Source of the DNA: Clostridia bacterium
Lineage (GTDB): Bacteria; Bacillota; Clostridia; Lachnospirales; Bianqueaceae
Direction: 5' to 3'
Length of the DNA stretch: 53,610 nucleotides
NCBI GenBank assembly: GCA_900764045.1
Contig: CAAFMN010000033.1
Coordinates: 1-53,610 of the forward strand
The notes below the pieces were generated by a model. The model ran no database searches and was not told where the DNA came from. It was given only the letters and a program-made list of their open reading frames with translations. This document shows positions 7,033 to 15,000 of this stretch, piece after piece; within the stretch, counting starts at the first letter, position 1, and each line of letters opens with the position of its first letter. Position numbers and translations under genes: made by a program.

Positions 7033-7959
7033 ATGGAATATGGTGGGTATAGGCCCAGCTATGGCAAGGGAGCCTATTACAAGGCGAGGGCCAAGATCAA
7101 TCTGACATTGGAGGTTGGGGAGAAGCGGCCCGACGGCTTCCATGAGGTATCGATGATCATGCAGAGCCTGAGATTATGGGATGATGTGGAGTTGTTCTTC
7201 AGCCAGGGGACGGAGAATACGGTGGAGTGCAACATCCCCTTTTTTCGGGCGGATGAGAAGAATATCGCCTATCGTGCGGTGCTGCTCATGCAGGAGCGGT
7301 ATCATCTGACGCAGCCGGTACACCTCAGGATTCGCAAGAAGATTCCGATCGCGGCCGGGTTGGCCGGGGGCAGCGCGGATGCGGCCGCGGTTCTGCGCGG
7401 AATGAGCAAGCTGTATTCACTGCGGTTGTCCACGGAACAGCTGATGCAGATCGGTGCGGAATTGGGGTCGGATATTCCGTTTTGCATCATGGGAGGGACC
7501 TGTCTCGCGACCGGCCGGGGCGAAAAGGTGGAGATGCTTCCCGCTTTCCCGACAACCTACGTGCTTTTGATCAAGCCGGATTTCAGCGTATCAACGCCGT
7601 GGGCCTACCAAGTGTTCGACGAGGAGCCGCCGCAGAAAAAGCCGGATTATAAGCATATGCTGCAGATCATTCAGGAGGGGCGCCTGGACCAGATTCAGGA
7701 AGAGATGATCAATATGCTGGAAAAACCGGTGATGCGTGAGTATCCGGTTCTGCAGGAGATCAAGGAAAAGATACTGGAAGAAGGGGCGATGGCATCTGCC
7801 ATGAGTGGGAGCGGCCCCACAGTCTACGGACTCTTTCGGGAAGAAAAGACCGCAAGAGAGGCCTACGCGAAGCTGCGGAGTACGCTGCCGTACAGATATC
7901 AGGTCATATGTACGCAGACGGAGAATCCCCGATATCAGATCAAAGGAGAATGGAAATGA
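7033..7959 (+). CDS. ispE: 4-diphosphocytidyl-2-C-methyl-D-erythritol kinase
   Basis: IspE phosphorylates the 2-hydroxyl of CDP-methylerythritol using ATP, the fourth step of the non-mevalonate isoprenoid pathway, in the cytosol. The 308-residue protein shows the GHMP kinase signature: ARAKINLTLEVG near residue 19, PDGFHEVSMIMQSL near 34, the ATP loop PIAAGLAGGSADAAA at 105-119, and ASAMSGSGPTVYGLF in the C-terminal domain. It has about 12 extra residues at the N-terminus compared with most IspE proteins. The start ATG follows GGGAGG. Its stop overlaps the sulfatase start (ATGA), an unusual coupling. Confidence 0.96.
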   Translation: MEYGGYRPSYGKGAYYKARAKINLTLEVGEKRPDGFHEVSMIMQSLRLWDDVELFFSQGTENTVECNIPFFRADEKNIAYRAVLLMQERYHLTQPVHLRIRKKIPIAAGLAGGSADAAAVLRGMSKLYSLRLSTEQLMQIGAELGSDIPFCIMGGTCLATGRGEKVEMLPAFPTTYVLLIKPDFSVSTPWAYQVFDEEPPQKKPDYKHMLQIIQEGRLDQIQEEMINMLEKPVMREYPVLQEIKEKILEEGAMASAMSGSGPTVYGLFREEKTAREAYAKLRSTLPYRYQVICTQTENPRYQIKGEWK

Positions 7960-9287
7960 ATGTAGTCGTATTTTTTACGGATCAGCAGCGATGGGATACC
8001 ACCGGCGCCGCGGGCAATCCGTGCGGGCTGACCCCCAATTTTGATAAAATGGCGCAGGAAGGAACCTATGTCAGCGAAGCGTTCACCCCGCAGCCGGTAT
8101 GCTGCCCGGCAAGAGGCGTGCTGCAGACAGGAAAATACGCGACGACGATCGGAACCTACCGCAATGCCAGAGTGCTGGGAAGGGAGCATAAGACGATGGC
8201 CGACTATTTTAACGCGGCCGGATATGATACAGGATATATTGGAAAATGGCATCTGGGCTCCGGGAAGAAGGCCGTTGTCGAGGAGGAACGTGGCGGATAC
8301 CAGTACTGGCTGGGCGCGAATTCTCTGGAGCATACCTCTACAGCCTATGATACAGTTGTATACGATAATGACAATCAGGAGGTCAAGCTCCCGGGATATC
8401 GGGTAGACGCGCTGACAGACGCGGCGATCCGGTATATCGATGCGCATAAGGATCATCCGTTTTTCTTATTTGTATCCTACCTGGAACCGCATTTTCAGAA
8501 TTCCAATGACAGCTTTCCGCCTCCGGACGTGGACTACATGAGGGCGTATCCGTATATGCCGCCGGATCTCGGCGCTTTGGGAGGAACCGCCTGGCAGCAT
8601 CTGTCCGGATATTACGGCATGGTGAAACGCCTGGATCAGGCGCTGGGAAGGGTGCAGGATGCGCTAAAAAGCCTGCATCTCGCGGAAGATACGATTGTCT
8701 TATTCACTTCGGACCATGGATGCCATTTTAAGACGCGCAACAAGGAGTATAAGCGTTCCTGCCATGAGAGCTCCATCCATATCCCCATGGCGCTGACCGG
8801 AGGTCCTTTTACCTCCGGCGGAAAGATGAGACAGCTGGTGAGCCTGGTGGATATCGCCCCGACATTGCTGGAGGCCTGCGGCCTGGAGGTGCCGGAGGAT
8901 ATGCAGGGACACTCCTTCCTGCCCTGTTTGCGTCATCCGGAGAAAAAGGGCGAGGACGCGGTATATGTGCAGATCAGTGAGTCCCAGGTGGGACGGGCCA
9001 TCCGCACGCATCGATGGAAATACTCGGTGGAGGCGCTGGATAAGGATCCTCTCCAGGATCCGGCTTCGGATCATTATACAGAGACATTCCTGTATGATTT
9101 GGAGCACGATCCTTGGGAACAGAATAATCTGATCCATAGTCAGGCCCATGGGCCGGTATGCGCTGTGCTGCGGGGGAAACTACTGGAACGGATGCGGCTT
9201 GCCGGAGAGGCGCCGGCAGTGATCGAGAGCGCGGAAAAGAAAAAGATGGGAGCTCTGAAGATTTTCCCGGGAGAAGAATGGTTGTGA
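7956..9287 (+). CDS. Cysteine-type sulfatase (arylsulfatase family)
   Basis: A 443-residue sulfatase of the alkaline-phosphatase superfamily with no signal peptide, so probably cytosolic. The N-terminus carries the metal-binding FFTDQQRWDTTG. The formylglycine motif CCPAR then GVLQTG begins at Cys49 (C-x-P-x-R-x4-TG), followed by YIGKWHLG near residue 100 and TSDHG in the C-terminal half. Activity requires conversion of Cys49 to formylglycine by a radical-SAM maturase in an anaerobe; no such gene is in the window. The start at 7956 has AAAGGAG 7 bases upstream and overlaps the ispE stop by ATGA; the in-frame ATG at 7950 is too close to that site. The substrate (aryl, choline or carbohydrate sulfate) is not clear. 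Confidence 0.92.
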   Translation: MNVVVFFTDQQRWDTTGAAGNPCGLTPNFDKMAQEGTYVSEAFTPQPVCCPARGVLQTGKYATTIGTYRNARVLGREHKTMADYFNAAGYDTGYIGKWHLGSGKKAVVEEERGGYQYWLGANSLEHTSTAYDTVVYDNDNQEVKLPGYRVDALTDAAIRYIDAHKDHPFFLFVSYLEPHFQNSNDSFPPPDVDYMRAYPYMPPDLGALGGTAWQHLSGYYGMVKRLDQALGRVQDALKSLHLAEDTIVLFTSDHGCHFKTRNKEYKRSCHESSIHIPMALTGGPFTSGGKMRQLVSLVDIAPTLLEACGLEVPEDMQGHSFLPCLRHPEKKGEDAVYVQISESQVGRAIRTHRWKYSVEALDKDPLQDPASDHYTETFLYDLEHDPWEQNNLIHSQAHGPVCAVLRGKLLERMRLAGEAPAVIESAEKKKMGALKIFPGEEWL

Positions 9288-10267
9288 TGCAAAAGGGAGC
9301 GCGCAACAAAATCAGTGATGTTCGAGGTGTTTCCGTGGGGCATTATACGGTGGACACGTCGACGCATCATACCGGTGTAACGGTGATTCTGCCCTGCCCA
9401 GAGGAGTCAGAATTCATCTTTACCCATAAGATGCCCGCCGCCGCGGTGGTATTAAATGGTTACGGAAAGAGCCAGGGACTGGTGCAGATTCAGGAGCTGG
9501 GGACACTGGAGACGCCGATTGCGTTGACCAATACGCTCAATGTAGGCCGGGTGCATGACGCGTTGGTGGAGTATATGGTCGGACAGGCGGAGAAGCGCGG
9601 CGTGGAGCTGCGTTCGGTCAATCCGGTCGTAGGAGAATGCAACGATGCTTCGCTGAACCGGATTACGGAGCGCGTGATTGGGATTCCGGAGGTCATGAGC
9701 GCGATTGAAAGTGCTGGGGCGGACTTTGAGGAAGGCGACGTGGGAGCGGGCAAAGGGACAACCTGCTTTGGACTCAAAGGCGGAATCGGCTCGGCTTCCC
9801 GAGTCTTTCAGGTAGGGACGGAGCGTTACACACTGGGTGTGTTGGTGCAGAGCAATTTTGGATCGACAGAAAATCTGCGGATTGACGGGCAGCCAGTGGG
9901 ACGCAGGATCCTGCGGGAGATCGCGCCAGCGGCACTGGATAAGGGATCGATCATGATTGTGATGGCGACGGACCTTCCGGCATCGGATCGTCAGCTGACC
10001 CGGATCATCAAACGGGCCGGAGTGGGTTTGGCGCGTATGGGATCTTACTGGGGACACGGCAGCGGCGACATCGTTATAGGGTTTTCTACGGCGCAGCGGA
10101 TTAGGGCGGAGGAACGTGCCGGAACTGTGCCGTTTCGGATGCTGAATGAAGAGTATATCGATACAGTCTTTCAGGCGATGGCGGACGCGACGGAAGAAGC
10201 GGTATTGCGCTCCATGCTGCAGGCGGACGCGGTTGGAAACCGCCGCAGTCTCAAAGAATTTTTGTAA
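9278..10267 (+). CDS. P1 (S58) family peptidase, DmpA-like aminopeptidase
   Basis: A ~329-residue N-terminal nucleophile hydrolase of the DmpA/BapA type that self-cleaves into two chains. Family features are GARNKISDVRGVSVGHYTV near the N-terminus, LTNTLNVGRVHDALVEYM, PVVGECNDASLN and GAGKGTTCFGLKGGIG. The self-cleavage site is NFGS, with Ser196 expected to become the nucleophile. Relatives remove N-terminal D- or beta-amino acids from small peptides; the true substrate here is unknown. Two starts are possible: the ATG at 9278, or the ATG at 9287 overlapping the sulfatase stop as TGATG. Both imply coupling to the sulfatase gene. Confidence 0.92.
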   Translation: MVVMQKGARNKISDVRGVSVGHYTVDTSTHHTGVTVILPCPEESEFIFTHKMPAAAVVLNGYGKSQGLVQIQELGTLETPIALTNTLNVGRVHDALVEYMVGQAEKRGVELRSVNPVVGECNDASLNRITERVIGIPEVMSAIESAGADFEEGDVGAGKGTTCFGLKGGIGSASRVFQVGTERYTLGVLVQSNFGSTENLRIDGQPVGRRILREIAPAALDKGSIMIVMATDLPASDRQLTRIIKRAGVGLARMGSYWGHGSGDIVIGFSTAQRIRAEERAGTVPFRMLNEEYIDTVFQAMADATEEAVLRSMLQADAVGNRRSLKEFL

Positions 10268-10293
10268 AAATAATGGTATTTTCAAAACGCATG

Positions 10294-10302
10294 TGTTATA
10301 AT
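10294..10302 (+). promoter_or_regulatory. Extended -10 promoter for gluconate 5-dehydrogenase gene
   Basis: TGTTATAAT, an extended -10 element, lies 34 bases before the start codon. The -35 region is poor (TGGTAT), as is usual for extended -10 promoters. Confidence 0.55.
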
Positions 10303-10335
10303 GTAGGTATATAATATATGAATGGAGGTAATCGT

Positions 10336-11139
10336 ATGGAATTTCTGCAGAGTTTTTCTCTGGAAGGCAAGGTAGCCCTTATCACGGGAGCTTCCTATGG
10401 AATTGGTTTTGCCATTGCTACGGCATACGCAAAGGCCGGCGCAACGATCGTATTTAATGATATCAAGCAGGAACTGGTAGACAAGGGTCTTGCGGCTTAT
10501 AAGGAAGAAGGAATCGAGGCTCATGGTTATGTTTGCGACGTAACCAACGAGGAAGCGGTACAGACAATGGTCAAGAAGATCGAAGAGGAAGTCGGTGTGA
10601 TCGATATTCTGGTCAATAACGCAGGTATCATCAAGAGAATTCCGATGACGGAGATGACCGCGGATCAGTTCCGCCAGGTAATCGATGTCGATCTGAATGC
10701 TCCCTTTATCGTATCCAAGGCAGTCATTCCGAGCATGATCAAGAAGGGCCATGGTAAGATTATTAACATCTGCTCTATGATGAGTGAACTGGGTCGTGAG
10801 ACGGTTTCCGCATATGCGGCCGCGAAGGGCGGACTGAAGATGCTGACCCGCAATATCGCTTCTGAGTATGGTGAGTTCAACATTCAGTGCAACGGCATCG
10901 GTCCTGGATATATCGCAACTCCGCAGACCGCGCCGCTTCGTGAGATCCAGCCGGACGGCAGCCGTCATCCGTTTGATCAGTTCATCATTGCCAAGACTCC
11001 GGCCGCTCGTTGGGGTCAGACCGAGGATCTGCAGGGACCGGCAGTGTTCCTGGCATCCGACGCGTCCAATTTTGTCAATGGTCATGTGCTGTATGTAGAC
11101 GGTGGTATCCTGGCATACATCGGCAAGCAGCCGAAGTAA
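10336..11139 (+). CDS. idnO: Gluconate 5-dehydrogenase (SDR family)
   Basis: A 267-residue short-chain dehydrogenase. The sequence shows LEGKVALITGASYGIGFAIA (NAD(P)-binding TGxxxGIG), VNNAGI, ICSMMSELGRETVSAYAAAK with catalytic Tyr160 and Lys164, and the C-terminal YVDGGILAYIGKQPK. These match streptococcal gluconate 5-dehydrogenase (Ga5DH) almost throughout, which interconverts D-gluconate and 5-keto-D-gluconate. The start at 10336 follows GGAGGT by 6 bases; the in-frame ATG at 10318 precedes that site. It is a single-gene unit with its own promoter and terminator and no kinase or isomerase partner nearby. KduD (2-deoxy-gluconate 3-dehydrogenase) is the alternative, but the C-terminus favours Ga5DH. 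Confidence 0.88.
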   Translation: MEFLQSFSLEGKVALITGASYGIGFAIATAYAKAGATIVFNDIKQELVDKGLAAYKEEGIEAHGYVCDVTNEEAVQTMVKKIEEEVGVIDILVNNAGIIKRIPMTEMTADQFRQVIDVDLNAPFIVSKAVIPSMIKKGHGKIINICSMMSELGRETVSAYAAAKGGLKMLTRNIASEYGEFNIQCNGIGPGYIATPQTAPLREIQPDGSRHPFDQFIIAKTPAARWGQTEDLQGPAVFLASDASNFVNGHVLYVDGGILAYIGKQPK

Positions 11140-11155
11140 GACAGATCGGATTTCT

Positions 11156-11187
11156 GACAGGGCGTTTTCGGACGCTCTGTTTTTGTA
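11156..11187 (+). terminator. Intrinsic terminator after gluconate 5-dehydrogenase
   Basis: ACAGGGCG pairs with CGCTCTGT (one G-T pair) around a short loop and is followed by TTTTTG. Confidence 0.8.
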
Positions 11188-11248
11188 TACAAAAGATTCC
11201 GGAAAAACAAAAATCTGCGCAAATTATTCATAAAATTGCCGGAAGAAC

Positions 11249-11277
11249 TTGACAATCATGCAAAAAAGTATGATAAT
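11249..11277 (+). promoter_or_regulatory. Promoter for ilvE
   Basis: TTGACA and GATAAT with a 17-base spacer, 38 bases before the start codon. No T-box or leader-peptide structure is visible in the short leader. Confidence 0.75.
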
Positions 11278-11314
11278 AACACGTATACGAGGCAGCTCCC
11301 CGTAGGAAAGGAAG

Positions 11315-12346
11315 ATGGCAATGGAGAAGAAGAATATTGACTGGGCCAATCTTGGATTTGGCTATGTTCAGACAGATAAACGGTATGTATCCAATTATAA
11401 GAATGGCGCCTGGGATGAGGGCGGACTGACAGATGACGCAACGGTAACGATCAGTGAATGCGCCGGCGTACTGCAGTATGCTCAGACGGTTTTTGAGGGA
11501 TTGAAGGCGTATACGACCGAGCAGGGACATATTGTAATCTTCCGCCCGGATCTGAACGGAGAGCGGATGGAGAATTCCGCGAAGCGTCTGGAGATGCCTG
11601 TTTTCCCCAAGGAACGTTTTGTAGAAGCGGTTCGTCAGACGGTCAAGGCCAATGCGGCGTATGTACCTCCGTATGGTACGGGCGCGACGCTGTATGTTCG
11701 TCCGTATATGTTTGGCTCCAGCCCAGTAATCGGTGTAAAGCCGGCGCAGGAGTATCAGTTCCGTGTCTTTGTAACGCCGGTAGGTCCTTATTTTAAGGGC
11801 GGTGTAAAGCCTCTTACGATCTGCGTAAGTGATTATGACCGCGCGGCGCCGCAGGGAACAGGACATATCAAGGCGGGCCTGAATTACGCGATGAGCCTTC
11901 ATGCAATTGTGTCTGCGCATGAGAATGGTTTTGATGAAAATATGTACCTGGATGCGGCGACCCGGACCAAGGTGGAGGAGACCGGCGGCGCGAACTTCAT
12001 CTTTGTCACTAAGGACAACAAGGTGGTTACGCCCAAGTCCTCCAGTATTCTTCCGTCTATCACCCGCCGTTCTCTGGTGTATGTAGCTAAGGAGTATCTG
12101 GGTCTTGAGGTAGAAGAGAGAGAGGTATACCTGGACGAAGTGAAGGATTTTGCGGAGTGCGGTCTGTGCGGAACGGCAGCCGTCATCTCCCCGGTCGGCA
12201 AGGTCGTGGATCATGGCAAGGAGTATGTTTTTGCGAGTGGCATGGAGAAGATGGGCCCGATTACGCAGAAGCTGTATGATACACTGACCGGTATTCAGAT
12301 GGGAAGACTGGAAGCACCGGAAGGCTGGATTCAGGTTATCGAATAA
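11315..12346 (+). CDS. ilvE: Branched-chain amino acid aminotransferase
   Basis: A 343-residue fold-type IV PLP enzyme that exchanges amino groups between leucine, isoleucine or valine and 2-oxoglutarate. It is of the longer eukaryote/Firmicute-like type: GFGYVQTDKRYV, LQYAQTVFEGLKAY, TGATLYVRPYMFGSSP, the PLP lysine in GTGHIKAGLNYA (Lys186), EETGGANFIFV and ECGLCGTAAVISPVGKV. Another in-frame ATG lies two codons downstream at 11321 and fits the AAGGAAG site equally well. It stands alone between a promoter and a terminator; other ilv/leu genes are not in the window. Confidence 0.95.
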   Translation: MAMEKKNIDWANLGFGYVQTDKRYVSNYKNGAWDEGGLTDDATVTISECAGVLQYAQTVFEGLKAYTTEQGHIVIFRPDLNGERMENSAKRLEMPVFPKERFVEAVRQTVKANAAYVPPYGTGATLYVRPYMFGSSPVIGVKPAQEYQFRVFVTPVGPYFKGGVKPLTICVSDYDRAAPQGTGHIKAGLNYAMSLHAIVSAHENGFDENMYLDAATRTKVEETGGANFIFVTKDNKVVTPKSSSILPSITRRSLVYVAKEYLGLEVEEREVYLDEVKDFAECGLCGTAAVISPVGKVVDHGKEYVFASGMEKMGPITQKLYDTLTGIQMGRLEAPEGWIQVIE

Positions 12347-12370
12347 TTCGGACATCATTCAGAGAAAAAG

Positions 12371-12408
12371 GACACCCGGAGAATCGACAGATTTTTCGGG
12401 TGTTTTTG
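12371..12408 (+). terminator. Intrinsic terminator after ilvE
   Basis: ACACCCG pairs with CGGGTGT across a 17-base loop and is followed by TTTTTG. Confidence 0.7.
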
Positions 12409-12424
12409 TAAACAGAGGGTACCT

Positions 12425-13444
12425 ATGGAATATCTGATATTTTTTACGATCCTCATCGGCGGAATCTTTGGGGTCATTATGTGTATGGAGCCGAGAACTT
12501 TGTGGAGCGGCGCGGTCTTTGTGGTTTTTATGATCCAGCTGGCGGCCCTGGCTATTGTGTCCGTGGCAGAGTATTCCGAATGGATTCTGAGGCATGAGTG
12601 GATCTATATCCCTTTGGCGGCGGCAGCTGTGTTTGCTTTTTTATTTATCGTGCTGTTTCCGGTCCTGCTGATACTGATGTTTCTGGTAGAGGGCATCCGG
12701 GTACTCAAGAAAGAGGGGAAAAGCTTTTCTAACGCGTTGTCGCTCCTTTTTGCGCTGCTTCTGACAGGGTATCTGGTCGGCTGGCCTCTGGTAGGACAAC
12801 TGAGCCTGGGAACATGGGGCAGCCTGGTTTATATCAGTATCAGCGGGTTTATCCTGTATCTTCTGATGCTGATGACGATGTATGTGCTGTCCGCGCTTTT
12901 GAATTTGTTTCATCTCTGCAAGAGAAAGAGACTGGACTATATTGTGGTATTGGGGTGTGGAGTATCCGGCGATCGGGTGACACCGCTCCTGGCTGGGAGG
13001 ATTGAGAAGGGACTCCAGCTCCTACGTTATAATCCACGTGCGAGACTGATTCTGTCCGGAGGACAGGGAGAGGGAGAAACGATTACGGAGGGAGAGGCTA
13101 TGGCAGCCTATGCGCAGGCACAGGGAACCGATATGGGACGGGTCATTGTGGAAAACCGTTCAGTCAATACCCGGGAGAATCTGCTGTTTTCCAGGGAGCT
13201 GATGGAGGGGGAAAAGCCCAGGATTGCGCTGGTTACAACCGGATACCATGTGTTTCGGGCATTGATTCTCGCGAGGAAGTGCGGAATCCGCTGTATCGGT
13301 TACGGAGCCAGAACCAAGTGGTATTTTACGCTGAACGCTCTGATCCGGGAATTTGTTGGTTATCTGAAGCTTTCATGGAAGCTGCATACAGGTGTACTGG
13401 CAGGGATGGTGCTGCTCTTTTTGGTGTTAATGCTGGTGCTGTAA
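12425..13444 (+). CDS. YdcF family (DUF218) membrane protein
   Basis: A 339-residue protein with about five N-terminal membrane segments (residues 1-160), a DUF218 domain (~173-305) and a final membrane segment. The DUF218 hallmarks are clear: DYIVVLGCGVSGDRVTPLL, ARLILSGGQGEGETITEGEAM, ENRSVNTRENL and ALVTTGYHVFRALILARK. Relatives such as SanA and ElyC act in envelope or polyprenyl-phosphate metabolism, but the biochemical reaction of YdcF proteins is not settled. The start is the ATG at 12425 with a weak AGAGGG site. No clear promoter of its own is seen after the ilvE terminator. Confidence 0.88.
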   Translation: MEYLIFFTILIGGIFGVIMCMEPRTLWSGAVFVVFMIQLAALAIVSVAEYSEWILRHEWIYIPLAAAAVFAFLFIVLFPVLLILMFLVEGIRVLKKEGKSFSNALSLLFALLLTGYLVGWPLVGQLSLGTWGSLVYISISGFILYLLMLMTMYVLSALLNLFHLCKRKRLDYIVVLGCGVSGDRVTPLLAGRIEKGLQLLRYNPRARLILSGGQGEGETITEGEAMAAYAQAQGTDMGRVIVENRSVNTRENLLFSRELMEGEKPRIALVTTGYHVFRALILARKCGIRCIGYGARTKWYFTLNALIREFVGYLKLSWKLHTGVLAGMVLLFLVLMLVL

Positions 13445-13463
13445 GTGAAAAATCTCTTAGGAA

Positions 13464-13492
13464 TTGACAGCAAAGGGATTTTATACTATAAT
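13464..13492 (+). promoter_or_regulatory. Consensus promoter upstream of the decayed condensation-domain gene
   Basis: Perfect TTGACA and perfect TATAAT with a 17-base spacer, just after the YdcF gene. It probably now serves VanZ further downstream. Confidence 0.8.
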
Positions 13493-13513
13493 ATGAATTG
13501 AATAACATATATC

Positions 13514-13842
13514 ATGCGATTCATAACCATGCAGTATATGTATACGGAACGAGCGCATTTGATGTGTCCCCAGATGTATTTTGGTATTGTGGAGACAGTG
13601 AAGCGGAGAGTGGAAGCAGAGGCACTGTATGAGGCTTTTCGGAGCAGGGCAGGGGCTTTCGTGGGCGGAAATATGTTTGGATATAAGCTAAGAAACGAAT
13701 ATTCGATTACCAATCTCGGCAGGATAGAGAATGACGCGGTAGGGGAAGCGATGTTTAGACGGCATCCCCGGCCATGAAAAAGACATTAGGAGCCCTTACA
13801 GTCAATGGACAGATGGTTTTGTGTGTCAGCGAGCGCAAGTGA
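13514..13842 (+). pseudogene. Condensation-domain/acyltransferase-like gene, large internal deletion and frameshift
   Basis: The first ~45 residues (MQYMYTERAHLMCPQMYFGI, then VEAEALYEAFRSRAGA) match the start of condensation-domain-like proteins of Lachnospiraceae. The next residues (YSITNLGRIENDAV) match the far C-terminal part of the same family. After a frame change the terminal KKTLGALTVNGQMVLCVSERK follows, ending at the stop at 13840-13842. Intact members have roughly 400 residues or more, so about three quarters of the gene is missing. The lesion type, both ends kept and the middle lost, resembles the broken genes at 0.3-2.8 kb. No good ribosome binding site is visible. The family call rests on the two ends only. 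Confidence 0.6.
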
Positions 13843-13859
13843 AGGAAGGCGGGAGAAAG

Positions 13860-14378
13860 ATGACGAAAATTCTTCGATATATACCGGATTTCGCCGTGCT
13901 GGCGGTATTGTATGTGTTCTGGCTGTATCCGAGGTGGAGGCATAAGGGTAAGCGGATATTGGTGGTAAATACCCTGATGTATGTGTATCTTTCCGGGGTT
14001 CTGATGGTGACACTGATGCCGATGATCACCTCGCTGCCGCTATGGTTTAATCATCCATATATTCCGATGCATATGGTGCCCTTTGAGGATGTACTCTACG
14101 GCAGAGGGGATTATATCCGTCAGATTATACTGAACATATTTATGATGGTGCCGTTTGGATTTTTATATCCGCTATGCCGAAGAAACGCCGGGAAAAACTG
14201 CGGGCTGCTCCGGTGTCTATTGGCGTCGCTTCTGCTCAGCCTGGCGATCGAAGTATTGCAGCCGTTGATCAATGGGGCAAGGAGCGCGGATATCACCGAC
14301 GTGATTACCAATACTGCCGGCGGGGCGCTCGGTTATACGGTCTATGCGCTATTTGGCCGGATCTGCGGAAGGCTGTAA
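13860..14378 (+). CDS. VanZ family membrane protein
   Basis: A 172-residue membrane protein with about four or five hydrophobic segments. The VanZ pattern is visible in MHMVPFEDVLYG, IILNIFMMVPFGFLYPL and LAIEVLQPLINGARSADITDVITNTAGGALGY, with its conserved D(I/V)xDVxxNxxG. VanZ proteins are linked to lipoglycopeptide tolerance, but their reaction is unknown. The start at 13860 follows GGGAGAAAG; the ATG-type start upstream lies inside the remnant gene. A terminator follows. Confidence 0.88.
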   Translation: MTKILRYIPDFAVLAVLYVFWLYPRWRHKGKRILVVNTLMYVYLSGVLMVTLMPMITSLPLWFNHPYIPMHMVPFEDVLYGRGDYIRQIILNIFMMVPFGFLYPLCRRNAGKNCGLLRCLLASLLLSLAIEVLQPLINGARSADITDVITNTAGGALGYTVYALFGRICGRL

Positions 14379-14383
14379 AGCAT

Positions 14384-14434
14384 ACAAAAAGACCTCCTGT
14401 TTTTCTGAAAAAGGAGAACAGAAGGTCTTTTTGT
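14384..14434. terminator. Bidirectional terminator between VanZ and the Rrf2 gene
   Basis: AAAAAGACCT pairs with AGGTCTTTTT, with an inner CTGTTTTTC...GAACAG stem. A and T runs on the two flanks allow termination in both directions. Confidence 0.8.
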
Positions 14435-14871
14435 CAGATCATATAATCATTGCCGTATTGAGAGGTCTGCTGATCCAGGAGATCCTGCAGGGTGATGCTG
14501 CTTAAATACTCATGAATGACACGGTTCAAACCCTGCCATAAGGGGCGGGTCGGGCAGTCGGCGCTGCGCTCGCATTCTACGGTGGGCTGATCGACACAGG
14601 CGACAGGACACAGGCTTCCCTCCGTCAGGAGCAGGATGTCTTCGGCCGTATACTGGTCCGGCGCCTTGGCGAGACGGTAGCCGCCCTGAAATCCGCGGTT
14701 GGTCAGAAGACACCCGGAACGGATCAGCGTAGGAACGATTTGTTCCAGATATTTTTTGGAGATATCCTGCCGGGCAGCGATATCCTTTAGCGCGACATAA
14801 CCGTCAGACTGATGCTCGGCGAGATCCAGCATCAATCGCAGAGCATAACGGCCCTTGGTGGAGATTCGCAT
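14434..14871 (-). CDS. Rrf2 family regulator, IscR-like
   Basis: A 145-residue regulator. The N-terminal MRISTKGRYALRLMLDLAEH, IAARQDISKKYLEQIV and NRGFQGGYRLAK segments form the Rrf2 winged helix. A cysteine cluster follows near residues 92-111: CPVAC, then a cysteine in VEC and one in ADCPTRPLW. This could bind an Fe-S cluster as in IscR, although the spacing of the first two cysteines is longer than in E. coli IscR. The ATG at 14871 follows GGAAG by 8 bases; a GTG three codons earlier overlaps that site. No isc, suf or cysteine genes are adjacent, so the regulon cannot be told. Confidence 0.9.
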   Translation of the reverse strand: MRISTKGRYALRLMLDLAEHQSDGYVALKDIAARQDISKKYLEQIVPTLIRSGCLLTNRGFQGGYRLAKAPDQYTAEDILLLTEGSLCPVACVDQPTVECERSADCPTRPLWQGLNRVIHEYLSSITLQDLLDQQTSQYGNDYMI

Positions 14872-14898
14872 AGAGTCCACTTCCTTTCTTATAACCTA

Positions 14899-14927
14899 AT
14901 AATACCATAGATGAAATAGGCTTTCAA
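14899..14927 (-). promoter_or_regulatory. Promoter for the Rrf2 gene
   Basis: Minus-strand TTGAAA and TATTAT with a 17-base spacer, 28 bases before the start codon. Confidence 0.65.
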
Positions 14928-14941
14928 GAGGCAGTATGGAG

Positions 14942-14985
14942 AAATAAAAACACAGCGGCTGATTTTTGTAAGAATCAGCCGCTGT
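14942..14985 (-). terminator. Intrinsic terminator after the PII gene
   Basis: A perfect 13-base stem (ACAGCGGCTGATT and its complement) on the minus strand is followed by GTTTTTATTT. Confidence 0.9.
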
Positions 14986-15000
14986 ATGTATAGAATCTGC

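Noticed and set aside
11188..11314. T-box or attenuator upstream of ilvE
   Set aside because: The leader is only about 30 bases long after the promoter and lacks the T-box consensus and an antiterminator hairpin.
11228..12358. 376-codon open frame on the minus strand opposite ilvE
   Set aside because: It covers the exact ilvE region, lacks a ribosome binding site and is Arg/His/Ile-rich without any motif; it is a shadow.
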